DNA from: Oryzicola mucosus
GTDB taxonomy: Bacteria; Pseudomonadota; Alphaproteobacteria; Rhizobiales; Rhizobiaceae
Length of the DNA stretch: 64,000 nt
Direction of reading: 5' to 3'
Assembly (NCBI RefSeq): GCF_014534685.1
Contig: NZ_JACVVX010000003.1
Span: 496,001 to 560,000 of the forward strand
Shown: positions 17,439 through 25,887 of the stretch, piece by piece
Numbering within the stretch: position 1 is the first letter of the stretch
How the letters are laid out: each line of letters starts with the position of its first letter
Translations under genes and position numbers: made by a program
Notes under the pieces: model-generated
Told to the model about the DNA's origin: nothing
Database searches by the model: none
What the model saw: the letters and a program-made list of their open reading frames with translations, nothing else

Positions 17439-19307
17439 ATGAACGCGGCCACGCAGGAATTAAACGAATTTACCGTGCCGGCCGAAACGCTGGAGTCGAA
17501 ACCCGGCTCCACCTTCATGAAGCCCGTCGAAGCCATCTCGGCTGTACTGCTTCTTGCGATCATCGCGATGTTGCTGACCGGCGTGACGTCTCGCTATATT
17601 TTCGGGCGCCCGATCACCTGGATAGACGAAGCCGCCTCCATCGCATTTCTCTGGCTTGCCATGCTCGGCACGGCAATTGCTATTGACCGCAGCGAACATC
17701 TGCGCCTCACGCTGTTCCTCGCCATGCTCAGTGACCGCAGGCGTCAATTCTGTGAGACGCTCGGCATGGTGCTGATGGGCACATTCCTCGTCGCCCTAAT
17801 GCCGGCCGCCTACGAATACGCCATCGAAGAGATGGACATCACCACCTCGGCGCTGAACATCCCCAACGGCTACCGTGTGTCGGCCATCGGCGTAGGCATG
17901 TTGCTGATGCTGGGCCTGATCGTCATCCAGCTCCTCAAATCGGCCAAGCTCGCCGATGTCCTGCTCGCCGTGGGCGCCGTCATCGTCATCGGTGCAGGCC
18001 TCTGGTTCATGGGGCCTGCGATCAAGTCGCTCGGTAACGCCAACATCCTGATTTTCCTCGTCGGTGGCGCAGCCCTGTGTCTCGCGCTCGGCGTACCGAT
18101 TGCCTTCTGCTTTGGTATGTCGACGCTGGTGTTCCTGACCTTTACCACGACGATGCCACTCATCGTCGTCATCGGCCGTATGGACGAAGGCATGTCAAGC
18201 CTGATCCTGCTGTCGGTGCCGGTCTTCGTCCTGCTCGGCTGCATTCTGGATGCTACTGGCATGGGCAAGGCGATTGTCGACTTCCTCGCCTCGATGCTTG
18301 GCCATGTGAAGGCCGGCATGTCCTATGTGCTGCTCGGTTCGCTGTTCCTGGTCTCCGGCATTTCGGGCTCCAAGGTTTCAGACATGGCGACCGTCGCGCC
18401 GGCGCTGTTTCCTGAAATGAAGCGCCGCGGCTACAAGCCCAAAGAGATGATTGCCCTTCTGGCCACCGGCGCTGCCATGGCCGATACGGTGCCGCCATCC
18501 ATCGTGCTGATCGTGCTTGGCTCGGTGGCCGGCGTCTCCATCGCAGCCCTCTTCACCAGCGGCTTCGCCATCGCCATGGTGCTCCTCGTCATGCTGGCGA
18601 TCCTCGCCCGCATCAAGGCGCGCATCGAAAACGTCGACGGCGTCAAGCGCCCTACGCTCGGCCTCATCGGCAAGGCAGCACTCGTGGCCGCCCCTGCGCT
18701 TGTCCTGCCCTTCATCATTCGAAGCGCGGTTGCCAGCGGTGCGGCAACAGCCACCGAAGTCTCGACCATCGCCGTGCTCTATGCCTTCATCATCGGCGTC
18801 GTGCTCTATGGCGGCATCAGGCCGGCTAAAATCTACAAGATGTTCGTCGAAACGGCGGCCATGAGCGGCGCCATCCTGCTCATTTTGGGCACGGCCGCGG
18901 CCATGGCCTGGGCGCTGACGCAGACCGGCTTCGCTTTCCAGCTCCGCGATATGCTGAGCGGCCTGCCCGGCGGCTGGTTCAGCTTCATGCTGGTGTCCAT
19001 CGCACTGTTCATGCTGCTGGGCTGCGTGCTCGAAGGTCTTCCCGCCATCGTCCTTTTGGCGCCGATCATGTTCCCCATCGCCCGCGCCATGGGTATCCAC
19101 GACATCCACTATTCGATGGTGATCGTCACGGCCATGAATATCGGCCTGATGGCGCCGCCCATCGGCGTCGGCTTCTACATCGCCTGCAAGGTCGGCAATG
19201 TATCGCCCGACGAAGCCATGGGCGCCATCTGGCCTTACCTTGGCGCCCTTCTCATCGGCCTGCTCGCCATTGCAGCCGTTCCGTGGTTCTCGCTGGCCCT
19301 GCTCTAG
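17439..19307 (+). CDS. TRAP transporter fused permease (DctQ-DctM)
   Basis: 622 aa. The ATG at 17439 has SD GGGAGGAG 6 nt upstream; an in-frame ATG at 17379 would add 20 charged, Cys-containing residues and is less likely. The first ~170 residues are a DctQ small subunit (four helices, TSRYIFGRPITWIDEAASIAFLWLAMLG). The remainder is the 12-helix DctM large subunit (VPIAFCFGMS, ILLSVPVFVLLGCILDATGMGKAIVDF, ATGAAMADTVPPSIVLI). In most TRAP systems these are two genes; here they are one polypeptide. It imports organic acids with Na+ or H+, delivered by the binding protein encoded next. Confidence 0.95.
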   Translation: MNAATQELNEFTVPAETLESKPGSTFMKPVEAISAVLLLAIIAMLLTGVTSRYIFGRPITWIDEAASIAFLWLAMLGTAIAIDRSEHLRLTLFLAMLSDRRRQFCETLGMVLMGTFLVALMPAAYEYAIEEMDITTSALNIPNGYRVSAIGVGMLLMLGLIVIQLLKSAKLADVLLAVGAVIVIGAGLWFMGPAIKSLGNANILIFLVGGAALCLALGVPIAFCFGMSTLVFLTFTTTMPLIVVIGRMDEGMSSLILLSVPVFVLLGCILDATGMGKAIVDFLASMLGHVKAGMSYVLLGSLFLVSGISGSKVSDMATVAPALFPEMKRRGYKPKEMIALLATGAAMADTVPPSIVLIVLGSVAGVSIAALFTSGFAIAMVLLVMLAILARIKARIENVDGVKRPTLGLIGKAALVAAPALVLPFIIRSAVASGAATATEVSTIAVLYAFIIGVVLYGGIRPAKIYKMFVETAAMSGAILLILGTAAAMAWALTQTGFAFQLRDMLSGLPGGWFSFMLVSIALFMLLGCVLEGLPAIVLLAPIMFPIARAMGIHDIHYSMVIVTAMNIGLMAPPIGVGFYIACKVGNVSPDEAMGAIWPYLGALLIGLLAIAAVPWFSLALL

Positions 19308-19367
19308 GGTCGGCCGGACTTAGCCAACCGTTCTACCCGAAATTCAACCTGGAGGAGACTTTAAGAC

Positions 19368-20378
19368 ATGAAGATCACACGTCGCACGATGATGATAGGC
19401 ACAGGCGCCGTCGCCTTGGGCGCTGCGTTTCACACGCGCGCCTATGCCGCCGACTTCACCTACAAATTCGCCAACAACCTGCAGCCCGCGCACCCGCTTA
19501 ACGTGCGCCTGAAGGAAGCCACCGACAAGATTCTGGAAGAGTCCGGCGGCCGCATGCAGATCAACGTGTTCCCGGCCAGCCAGCTCGGCAACGACACCGA
19601 GACGCTGTCGCAGCTTCGCGCCGGCGCAACCGAGTTCTTCTCGTTGTCGCCGCTCATCCTGTCGACGCTGGTCCCGAACGCTGCCATCAGCGGCATCGGC
19701 TTCGCTTTCCCGGATTACGATTCGGTCTGGAAGGCGATGGACGGCGAACTGGGCGCCTATGCCCGCGCCGAGATTGAGAAAAAGGGCCTCGTGCCCATGG
19801 AAAAGATCTGGGACAATGGCTTCCGCCAGATCACCAGCTCGACCAAGACCATCAACACGCCGGCCGATCTCGAAGGCTTCAAGATCCGTGTCCCGCCGAG
19901 CCCGCTGTGGCAGTCGATGTTCACCGCCTTCGGCGCGGCACCGACGACCATCAACTTCTCCGAGGTCTACACCGCGCTTTCGACCGGCGTTGTCGACGGC
20001 CAGGAAAACCCGCTCGCCATCGCCTCGACTGCCAAGCTCTACGAAGTGCAGAAGCATTGCGCGATGACCAACCACATGTGGGACGGCTTTTGGTTCCTCG
20101 CCAACAAGCGGTCGTGGGAAGCGCTGCCTGAGGACATTCGCGAAATCGTCGCGAAGAACCTCAATGCATCGGCTCTCGATCAGCGCACCGACACCCAGAA
20201 GCTGAACGACACCGTTCGCGAAGAGCTGACCAAGAACGGCATGACCTTCACCGATCCGGATAAGGCCGCGTTCCGCGAAAAGCTCAAGGCTGCCGGTTTC
20301 TATACCGACTGGAAGGGCAAGTTCGGCGACGAGGCCTGGGGCATTCTCGAAAAGGCCGTCGGCACCAGCCTGACGTAA
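19368..20378 (+). CDS. TRAP transporter substrate-binding protein (DctP family)
   Basis: 336 aa. It has an N-terminal export signal with twin arginine-like start (MKITRRTMMIGTGAVALGAAF, cut near AYAAD). Family landmarks are LKEATDKILEESGGRMQINVFPASQLGND, LEGFKIRVPPSPLWQSMFTAFGAAPT and the substrate-carboxylate segment FSEVYTALSTGVVDGQENPL. GGAGGA precedes the ATG. It is 60 bp downstream of the fused permease. The ligand cannot be told from sequence; the downstream CoA-ligase suggests a carboxylic acid. Confidence 0.93.
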   Translation: MKITRRTMMIGTGAVALGAAFHTRAYAADFTYKFANNLQPAHPLNVRLKEATDKILEESGGRMQINVFPASQLGNDTETLSQLRAGATEFFSLSPLILSTLVPNAAISGIGFAFPDYDSVWKAMDGELGAYARAEIEKKGLVPMEKIWDNGFRQITSSTKTINTPADLEGFKIRVPPSPLWQSMFTAFGAAPTTINFSEVYTALSTGVVDGQENPLAIASTAKLYEVQKHCAMTNHMWDGFWFLANKRSWEALPEDIREIVAKNLNASALDQRTDTQKLNDTVREELTKNGMTFTDPDKAAFREKLKAAGFYTDWKGKFGDEAWGILEKAVGTSLT

Positions 20379-20405
20379 GAGCGGCTGGGGTTGACGTAAG
20401 CGGCA

Positions 20406-20525
20406 CCCTCACCCTGTCCCTCCCCCACAAGGGGGAGGGAACGCTCTCAGCCAGCGGCAGCAAAATGCGCAGGCTGGAATGGCAATGCCGCAAATTTCCC
20501 TCCCTCCAAGGGGGGAGGGTCAGGG
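20406..20525. repeat. Intergenic palindromic repeat inside the TRAP operon
   Basis: Two strong hairpins (TCCCTCCCCC/GGGGGAGGGA at 20417-20440 and a second at 20498-20519) are enclosed by near-complementary outer arms CCCTCACCCT (20406-20415) and AGGGTCAGGG (20516-20525). It resembles GC-rich rhizobial intergenic repeats and lies between the transport and enzyme parts of the operon, where it could attenuate or stabilise mRNA. Confidence 0.65.
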
Positions 20526-20595
20526 GGTAACCCCGCCAATATTTTCACTGCCGCGCACCGGTGCGGCGGATACTCTTTTGCATGCCGAGGAAACC

Positions 20596-21399
20596 GTGCC
20601 TGATCGCGTAAAAGGTAAAGTCGCCATCGTCTTCGGCGCCGGATCGTCCGGGCCGGGCTGGGGCAACGGCAAGGCCGCGGCGGTGCTTTATGCCCGCGAG
20701 GGTGCCACCGTCGCCTGCATCGACCTCTCGGAAGACGCCGCGCGCGAGACCGCCGATATCATAGAAAACGAAGGCGGCCGCGCCATAGCTATCGCTGCCG
20801 ATGCGACCAAGCTTGACTCCGTCGAGGCGGCAGTTGCCCAGACGCTATCCGCCTTCGGTTCGATCTCCATTCTGCACAACAATGTCGGCGTCACCCATAT
20901 GGGCGGACCGACGGAGTTGTCGGAAGCGCAGTTCCAGCTCTCGGTCGACCTCAATCTCGGCTCAGTCTACCGCACTGCCAAGGCGGTGATCCCGCATATG
21001 GTGGAAGCGGGCGGCGGCGCCATCGTCAACATTTCCTCGCTCGCAGGCATCCGCTGGACCGGCTATCCCTATTTCGCCTATTGCGCCACCAAGGCTGCGG
21101 TGAACCAGGCGACGGTGGCGATTGCCATTCAGTACGCGCCGCAGGGTATCCGCGCCAATTGCGTGGTGCCCGGCTTGATCGACACGCCTCTGATCTACAA
21201 GCAGATTTCCTCGCAATACGCGTCGGTCGAAGAGATGGTCGCGGCCCGCAACTCCGCCGTTCCAGGTGGCAAGATGGGCGACGCGTGGGATATCGCGCAT
21301 GCGGCTCTGTTTCTCGCTTCAGACGAGGCCAAATTCATCAATGGCGTCTGCCTGCCGGTCGACGGCGGCCAGAGCTGCACGGTCATAGGGCCGCGCTGA
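20596..21399 (+). CDS. SDR-family NAD(P)-dependent dehydrogenase
   Basis: 267 aa from the GTG at 20596 (GAGGAA just upstream); the frame runs further upstream through the repeat. The dinucleotide site is the variant FGAGSSGPGWGNGKA rather than TGxxxGIG. Other landmarks are NNVG, catalytic Ser in NISSLAG and the YCATK active-site motif. It would oxidise a secondary alcohol or 3-hydroxyacyl intermediate. Its stop overlaps the start of the IclR gene. Confidence 0.88.
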   Translation: MPDRVKGKVAIVFGAGSSGPGWGNGKAAAVLYAREGATVACIDLSEDAARETADIIENEGGRAIAIAADATKLDSVEAAVAQTLSAFGSISILHNNVGVTHMGGPTELSEAQFQLSVDLNLGSVYRTAKAVIPHMVEAGGGAIVNISSLAGIRWTGYPYFAYCATKAAVNQATVAIAIQYAPQGIRANCVVPGLIDTPLIYKQISSQYASVEEMVAARNSAVPGGKMGDAWDIAHAALFLASDEAKFINGVCLPVDGGQSCTVIGPR

Positions 21400-22313
21400 T
21401 GACAGCCAAGCCGCCTGTCGCCGACAAGGACACGACCGGCTCCCAGAGCGTCGACCGGGCGCTCAGGCTGCTGTCGCTTGTCGGCCATCAGGCGGAACGA
21501 GGCATGCCGCTCAACCAGATCGTCGAGGAAGGCGGCTTCAACAAGCCGACGACCCGCCGTCTGCTTCTGGCACTGATCCGCGCCGGCTTCCTCGAGCAGG
21601 ACCCGGCAGACCGCCGCTATTATATCGGTCAGGAAGCTTATGTTCTGGGTTCGCTCGCCTCGCCGCGTTTCGGCCTTCTGCAGATGTCGATGGAAAGCCT
21701 GATCCGCATCTCACGCAAGACGGAGGATTCAAGCTTCTTGTCGATCCGTCGCGATACGCATTCGATCTGCCTGCATCGCGAGGAAGGCACCTACCCGATC
21801 CGCACCCATGCGCTTCAAGCCGGATTCGAGCATCCGCTTGGCGTCGGCGCCGGGTCCCTCGCCATGCTCGCCGCTTTGCCCGATGACGAAATCGAAACGG
21901 TCCTGCAGCGCAATTCCCAGGTTCTCGACGAGGAATATAAGCTGTTGACGCCCGAGCAGCTCTGGCGCGACGTCAAGACGACGCGTGCGCGCGGATATTC
22001 CTTCAATCCCGGCCTGATCTACGCCAATTCCTGGGGCATGGGAATTGCGCTGAAATTCCCCGACGGACGGCTCGCAGGCGCGCTCAGCATTGCGGCCATC
22101 GACAGCCGCATGCAGGAAGCCCGCCAAGCCGACCTTGCCGCCATACTGCGCGAGGAGGCTGCCCGCGTGGAAGCCAAGCTCGCTGACATACACAACACCC
22201 AAGACAAACCAGCGGACACGGGCCGACAGCGCGAGCCGATAGCCTTGCGCGCAAACACACCCCTTCGGAACAATACCCCTTTACGGAAAACCACCAGGAG
22301 ACTTGCGAGATGA
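21399..22313 (+). CDS. IclR-family transcriptional regulator
   Basis: 304 aa. The start at 21399 overlaps the preceding stop. The N-terminal winged HTH is visible (SQSVDRALRLLSLVG...PLNQIVEEGGFNKPTTRRLLLALIRAGFLEQD). It is followed by the IclR effector domain (SICLHREEGTYPIRTHALQAGFEHPLGVGAGSLAMLAALPDDEI). About 45 extra residues at the C-terminus (from HNTQDKPADT) are low-complexity and unlike the family. The gene sits inside the catabolic operon and overlaps both neighbours by 1-4 bp, so it is co-transcribed with its likely targets. Confidence 0.92.
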   Translation: MTAKPPVADKDTTGSQSVDRALRLLSLVGHQAERGMPLNQIVEEGGFNKPTTRRLLLALIRAGFLEQDPADRRYYIGQEAYVLGSLASPRFGLLQMSMESLIRISRKTEDSSFLSIRRDTHSICLHREEGTYPIRTHALQAGFEHPLGVGAGSLAMLAALPDDEIETVLQRNSQVLDEEYKLLTPEQLWRDVKTTRARGYSFNPGLIYANSWGMGIALKFPDGRLAGALSIAAIDSRMQEARQADLAAILREEAARVEAKLADIHNTQDKPADTGRQREPIALRANTPLRNNTPLRKTTRRLAR

Positions 22314-23479
22314 CGAAAGCACAGATCGTTGGCTGGGCCCATTCCCAGTTCGGCAAGACCGAATACCCCGACACAGAAGCACTGATGGCAGCGGTCGTGG
22401 CCCCCGCGCTCGCCCATGCCGGCGTCGAAGCCAGCCAGATCGACGGCATGTTCGTCGGGGTGATGAATGGCGGCTTCTCCAAGCAGGAATTCCAGGCCGC
22501 GTTGATCGGCATGGCCGAACCCGACCTCGCCCATGTGCCCTCGGTGCGGCTTGAAAACGCCTGCTCGACCGGCTCGGCGGCGATCTACACCGCCATGGAC
22601 TTCATCGAATCCGGTCGCGGCCGTATCGCGCTGGTCGTCGGCGCCGAGAAGATGACGGCGGTGCCAACCGCCCAGGTCGGCGACATTCTTCTCGGCGGCA
22701 GCTACCGCAAGGAAGAGGCCGATGTCGAAGGCGGCTTCGCCGGCGTGTTCGGCCGCATCGCCCAGCATTACTTCCAGCGTTACGGCGACCGCTCCGAGGA
22801 ACTGGCCATGATCGCGGCCAAGAACCACGCCAACGGCGTTTCCAACCCTTATGCTCACATGCGCAAGGATTTCGGCTTCGACTTCTGCAACACCGTCTCC
22901 GACAAGAACCCGCTGGTCGCGGCCCCTCTCCGCCGCACCGATTGCTCGCTGGTCTCGGACGGTGCCGCAGCGCTTGTCCTGGCCGACGAGGAGACTGCAG
23001 CAACGCTGCAGCGCGCCATCGGCTTCCGCGCCCGCAAGCATGTCAACGATGTCTTCGCCCTGTCGCGCCGCGACATGCTGGCCTTTGACGGCCCGCGCCG
23101 TGCCTGGCAGGGCGCGCTGGAACAGGCTGGCATGACGCTCGACGATCTGTCCTTCGTCGAGACGCACGACTGCTTCACCATCGCAGAGATGATCGAATAT
23201 GAAGCGATGGGCCTGGCCAAGCCGGGCGAAGGCTACAAGGTAATCCGCGACGGCATTTCGGCCAAAGGCGGCCGCCTGCCGGTCAACCCCTCGGGCGGCC
23301 TGAAGTCCAAGGGTCACCCGATCGGCGCCACAGGCGTATCTATGCATGTCATCGCCGCGATGCAGTTGATGGGCGAAGCCGGCGGCATGCAGATCCCAGA
23401 CGCCAACGTCGCCGGCGTATTCAACATGGGCGGCGCGGCGGTGGCCAACTACGTCTCGATCATGGAGCGCGTAAAATGA
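22310..23479 (+). CDS. SCP-x-like thiolase (acetyl-CoA acyltransferase family)
   Basis: 389 aa. The active-site cysteine lies in ENACSTGSAA and the histidine in GGLKSKGHPIGATG. The final motif reads FNMGGAAVANY, without the second catalytic cysteine of classical thiolases, which is typical of SCP-x/lipid-transfer-type thiolases. Such proteins often work with a DUF35 OB-fold partner, which is not seen here. It is expected to act on CoA thioesters in a retro-Claisen cleavage or related step. The start overlaps the IclR stop and the stop overlaps the ligase start. Confidence 0.88.
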   Translation: MTKAQIVGWAHSQFGKTEYPDTEALMAAVVAPALAHAGVEASQIDGMFVGVMNGGFSKQEFQAALIGMAEPDLAHVPSVRLENACSTGSAAIYTAMDFIESGRGRIALVVGAEKMTAVPTAQVGDILLGGSYRKEEADVEGGFAGVFGRIAQHYFQRYGDRSEELAMIAAKNHANGVSNPYAHMRKDFGFDFCNTVSDKNPLVAAPLRRTDCSLVSDGAAALVLADEETAATLQRAIGFRARKHVNDVFALSRRDMLAFDGPRRAWQGALEQAGMTLDDLSFVETHDCFTIAEMIEYEAMGLAKPGEGYKVIRDGISAKGGRLPVNPSGGLKSKGHPIGATGVSMHVIAAMQLMGEAGGMQIPDANVAGVFNMGGAAVANYVSIMERVK

Positions 23480-25110
23480 GCGGAGCAGACCCGAAAGGCG
23501 GCGTGACGCCGTGCACCACGCGCGTCATGAACCTCTCGCATTTCGTCACCCAGGCAGCGCGTCGTCATGCCGACGGCATAGCCTTCGTCTGGGGCGAAAA
23601 GCAGTGGAGCTGGCGCGAGATGGAAGCGCGGGTCAACGCGATGGCCCACGCTCTGGTGCATGAATTCGGCCTCAAGAAGGGCGACCGCGTGCTGGTGCAG
23701 TCGGCCAACAGCAACCAGATGTTCGAGTCCATGTTCGCTACCTTTCGGGTCGGCGCAGTGTGGGTTCCGACCAACTTTCGGCAAACGCCCGACGAGGTCG
23801 CTTATCTCGCCGAGTCGAGCGGTTCGGTGCTGATGATCTGCCAGGCAAATTTTGCCAGCCATGCCCGCGCCTGCCTGGCAAGCGAGGGCAGCAGCATCAA
23901 ATCGGTCATTGCCATCGGGGCATCCGACATCGGCGACGATTACGACGCCATTGTCGAACGCAACCTCGGCAAGACACTCACCTCCGAGGCCGTCGATCGC
24001 GACGATCCCTGCTGGTACTTCTACACCTCCGGCACCACCGGCCGCCCAAAAGCTGCCGTGCTGACCCACGGCCAGATGGCGTTCGTCATCAACAACCACC
24101 ATGGCGACCTCTTCCCTGCCACCACGCATGAGGATCGCTCGATTGTCGTGGCGCCGTTGTCGCATGGCGCGGGCGTGCACCAGCTCTGCCAGGTCGCGCA
24201 CGCCGCCACCACCATCCTGATGCCCTCCGACAAGATGGACGTCGATGCGTTCTGGCGGCTGGTTCAGGAGTGGAAGGTCACCAACCTGTTCACCGTGCCG
24301 ACCATCGTCAAGATGCTGGTCGAGGATCCTGCGGTAAACCGTTACGATCGCTCGTCTTTGCGCTACGTCATTTATGCTGGCGCGCCGATGTATCGCGCCG
24401 ACCAGAAGAAGGCGCTGGAAACGCTCGGGCCAATCCTGGTGCAGTATTTCGGCCTCGGCGAAGTCACCGGCGCGATCACCGTGCTGCCGCCCATGCTGCA
24501 CAGCCTGGACGACGGCCCGGAAGCACGCGTCGGCACCTGCGGCTACGAGCGCACCGGCATGCAGATGCAAATCCAGGACGACAAGGGCAATGAAGTCGCC
24601 CAAGGCGAGACCGGCGAAATCTGCGCCATGGGACCGGCGGTCTTCGCCGGTTACTACAACAACCCCGAAGCCAATGCGAAAGCCTTCCGCGACGGCTGGT
24701 TCCGCACCGGCGATCTCGGCCATATCGACGAGACCGGCTTCCTCTACATCACCGGCCGCGCCTCGGACATGTACATTTCCGGTGGCTCGAACGTCTATCC
24801 GCGTGAGGTCGAGGAAAAGCTCTTGATGCATCCGGCGCTGAACGAGGTGGCTATCCTTGGCGTGCCGGATCCGTTCTGGGGCGAAGTCGGCATTGCCGTC
24901 TGCACGCTTCGGCCCGGCTCGCTGACGGATGGCAACGAGTTGCGCGCCTGGCTCGACGGCAAGGTGTCCCGCTACAAACTGCCCAAGAAATTCGTGTTCT
25001 GGGACGAAATGCCGAAATCGGCCTACGGCAAGATCGCCAAGAAATTGATCCGCGAGGAACTCGAAAAACGCGGCGACCTCGACGACATGTCCGAAAAACT
25101 CAGCGCATAG
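23476..25110 (+). CDS. AMP-forming acyl-CoA synthetase
   Basis: 544 aa, ANL superfamily. The P-loop YFYTSGTTGRPKAAVLTH, motif YFGLGEVTGA, hinge region TGRASDMYISGGSNVYPREVEE and the catalytic lysine in KSAYGKIAKK are all intact. It activates a carboxylic acid to its CoA thioester with ATP. Given the TRAP importer at the head of the operon, the imported acid is the likely substrate; the acid itself cannot be named. The ATG overlaps the thiolase stop (ATGA). Confidence 0.92.
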   Translation: MSGADPKGGVTPCTTRVMNLSHFVTQAARRHADGIAFVWGEKQWSWREMEARVNAMAHALVHEFGLKKGDRVLVQSANSNQMFESMFATFRVGAVWVPTNFRQTPDEVAYLAESSGSVLMICQANFASHARACLASEGSSIKSVIAIGASDIGDDYDAIVERNLGKTLTSEAVDRDDPCWYFYTSGTTGRPKAAVLTHGQMAFVINNHHGDLFPATTHEDRSIVVAPLSHGAGVHQLCQVAHAATTILMPSDKMDVDAFWRLVQEWKVTNLFTVPTIVKMLVEDPAVNRYDRSSLRYVIYAGAPMYRADQKKALETLGPILVQYFGLGEVTGAITVLPPMLHSLDDGPEARVGTCGYERTGMQMQIQDDKGNEVAQGETGEICAMGPAVFAGYYNNPEANAKAFRDGWFRTGDLGHIDETGFLYITGRASDMYISGGSNVYPREVEEKLLMHPALNEVAILGVPDPFWGEVGIAVCTLRPGSLTDGNELRAWLDGKVSRYKLPKKFVFWDEMPKSAYGKIAKKLIREELEKRGDLDDMSEKLSA

Positions 25111-25122
25111 GCGGAATACACA

Positions 25123-25887
25123 ATGACTGAAAAGCAGAAATCCGCTGTTATCACCGGCGGAGCATCCGGCATCGGCCTGGACATCGCCGTCGTGCTCAAG
25201 GAGCGCGGCTGGGCCGTCTTCCTGCTCGACCGCAATGCCGAGATGTTGGCCGAGGCCTGCAAGAAGCTCGGCCTTGACGATAGCCACGCGATCACAGCCA
25301 GCGTCACTGACGAAAACGACGTCGACGCAGCCGTAGCACGGGCCGGCGAACGCTACACGCTGGGCGCTGTCGTCAACTCCGCCGGCGTCGGCATGGACAA
25401 GCCCGCCGTCGACACCAGCGTCGAGGATTTCCGGCGCATCGTCGACATCAACCTGACAGGCACCTTCATCGTCGCCCGCGCCGCTGCACGCCACTGGATT
25501 GCCAGGAACGAGCCCGGCGCTATCGTCAACATCTCGTCCGTGTCCGGCATGATCGGCAACAAGGGCCGCAGCGCCTATGGCTCGTCCAAGGGCGCGGTCA
25601 ACATGCTGACGCAGATTCTCTCGACGGAACTGGCGCGGAGCAACATCCGGGTCAACGCGGTTGCCCCCGGCGCCGTGGACACGCCTCTGGCGCGTGCCGT
25701 GCATACGGAAGACGTCCGCGCGCAATGGCACGAACGCATCCCGCAGGGCCGCTACGGGCACACCCGCGAAATCGCCACCGCCGTCGCTTTCCTGGTGTCG
25801 GACGATGCGTCTTATGTCAGCGGCCAGGTGCTGGCCGTCGATGGCGGTTTCGTCAATGCCGGCCTTGCAGACAGGAAAGTATCGTGA
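25123..25887 (+). CDS. SDR-family dehydrogenase (3-oxoacyl-reductase-like)
   Basis: 254 aa. It is a classical SDR with ITGGASGIGLDIA, NSAG, ISSVSGMIGNKGRSAYGSSK (Ser, Tyr, Lys) and the C-terminal DDASYVSGQVLAVDGGF. Second dehydrogenase of the operon, 12 bp after the ligase; its stop overlaps the GTG of the DUF296 gene. It could oxidise a different hydroxy intermediate than the SDR at 20596. Confidence 0.9.
   Translation: MTEKQKSAVITGGASGIGLDIAVVLKERGWAVFLLDRNAEMLAEACKKLGLDDSHAITASVTDENDVDAAVARAGERYTLGAVVNSAGVGMDKPAVDTSVEDFRRIVDINLTGTFIVARAAARHWIARNEPGAIVNISSVSGMIGNKGRSAYGSSKGAVNMLTQILSTELARSNIRVNAVAPGAVDTPLARAVHTEDVRAQWHERIPQGRYGHTREIATAVAFLVSDDASYVSGQVLAVDGGFVNAGLADRKVS

Noticed and set aside
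23449-25761. 770-codon minus-strand frame opposite the acyl-CoA ligase and SDR
   Set aside because: Composition and lack of any domain mark it as the antisense image of two clear genes.
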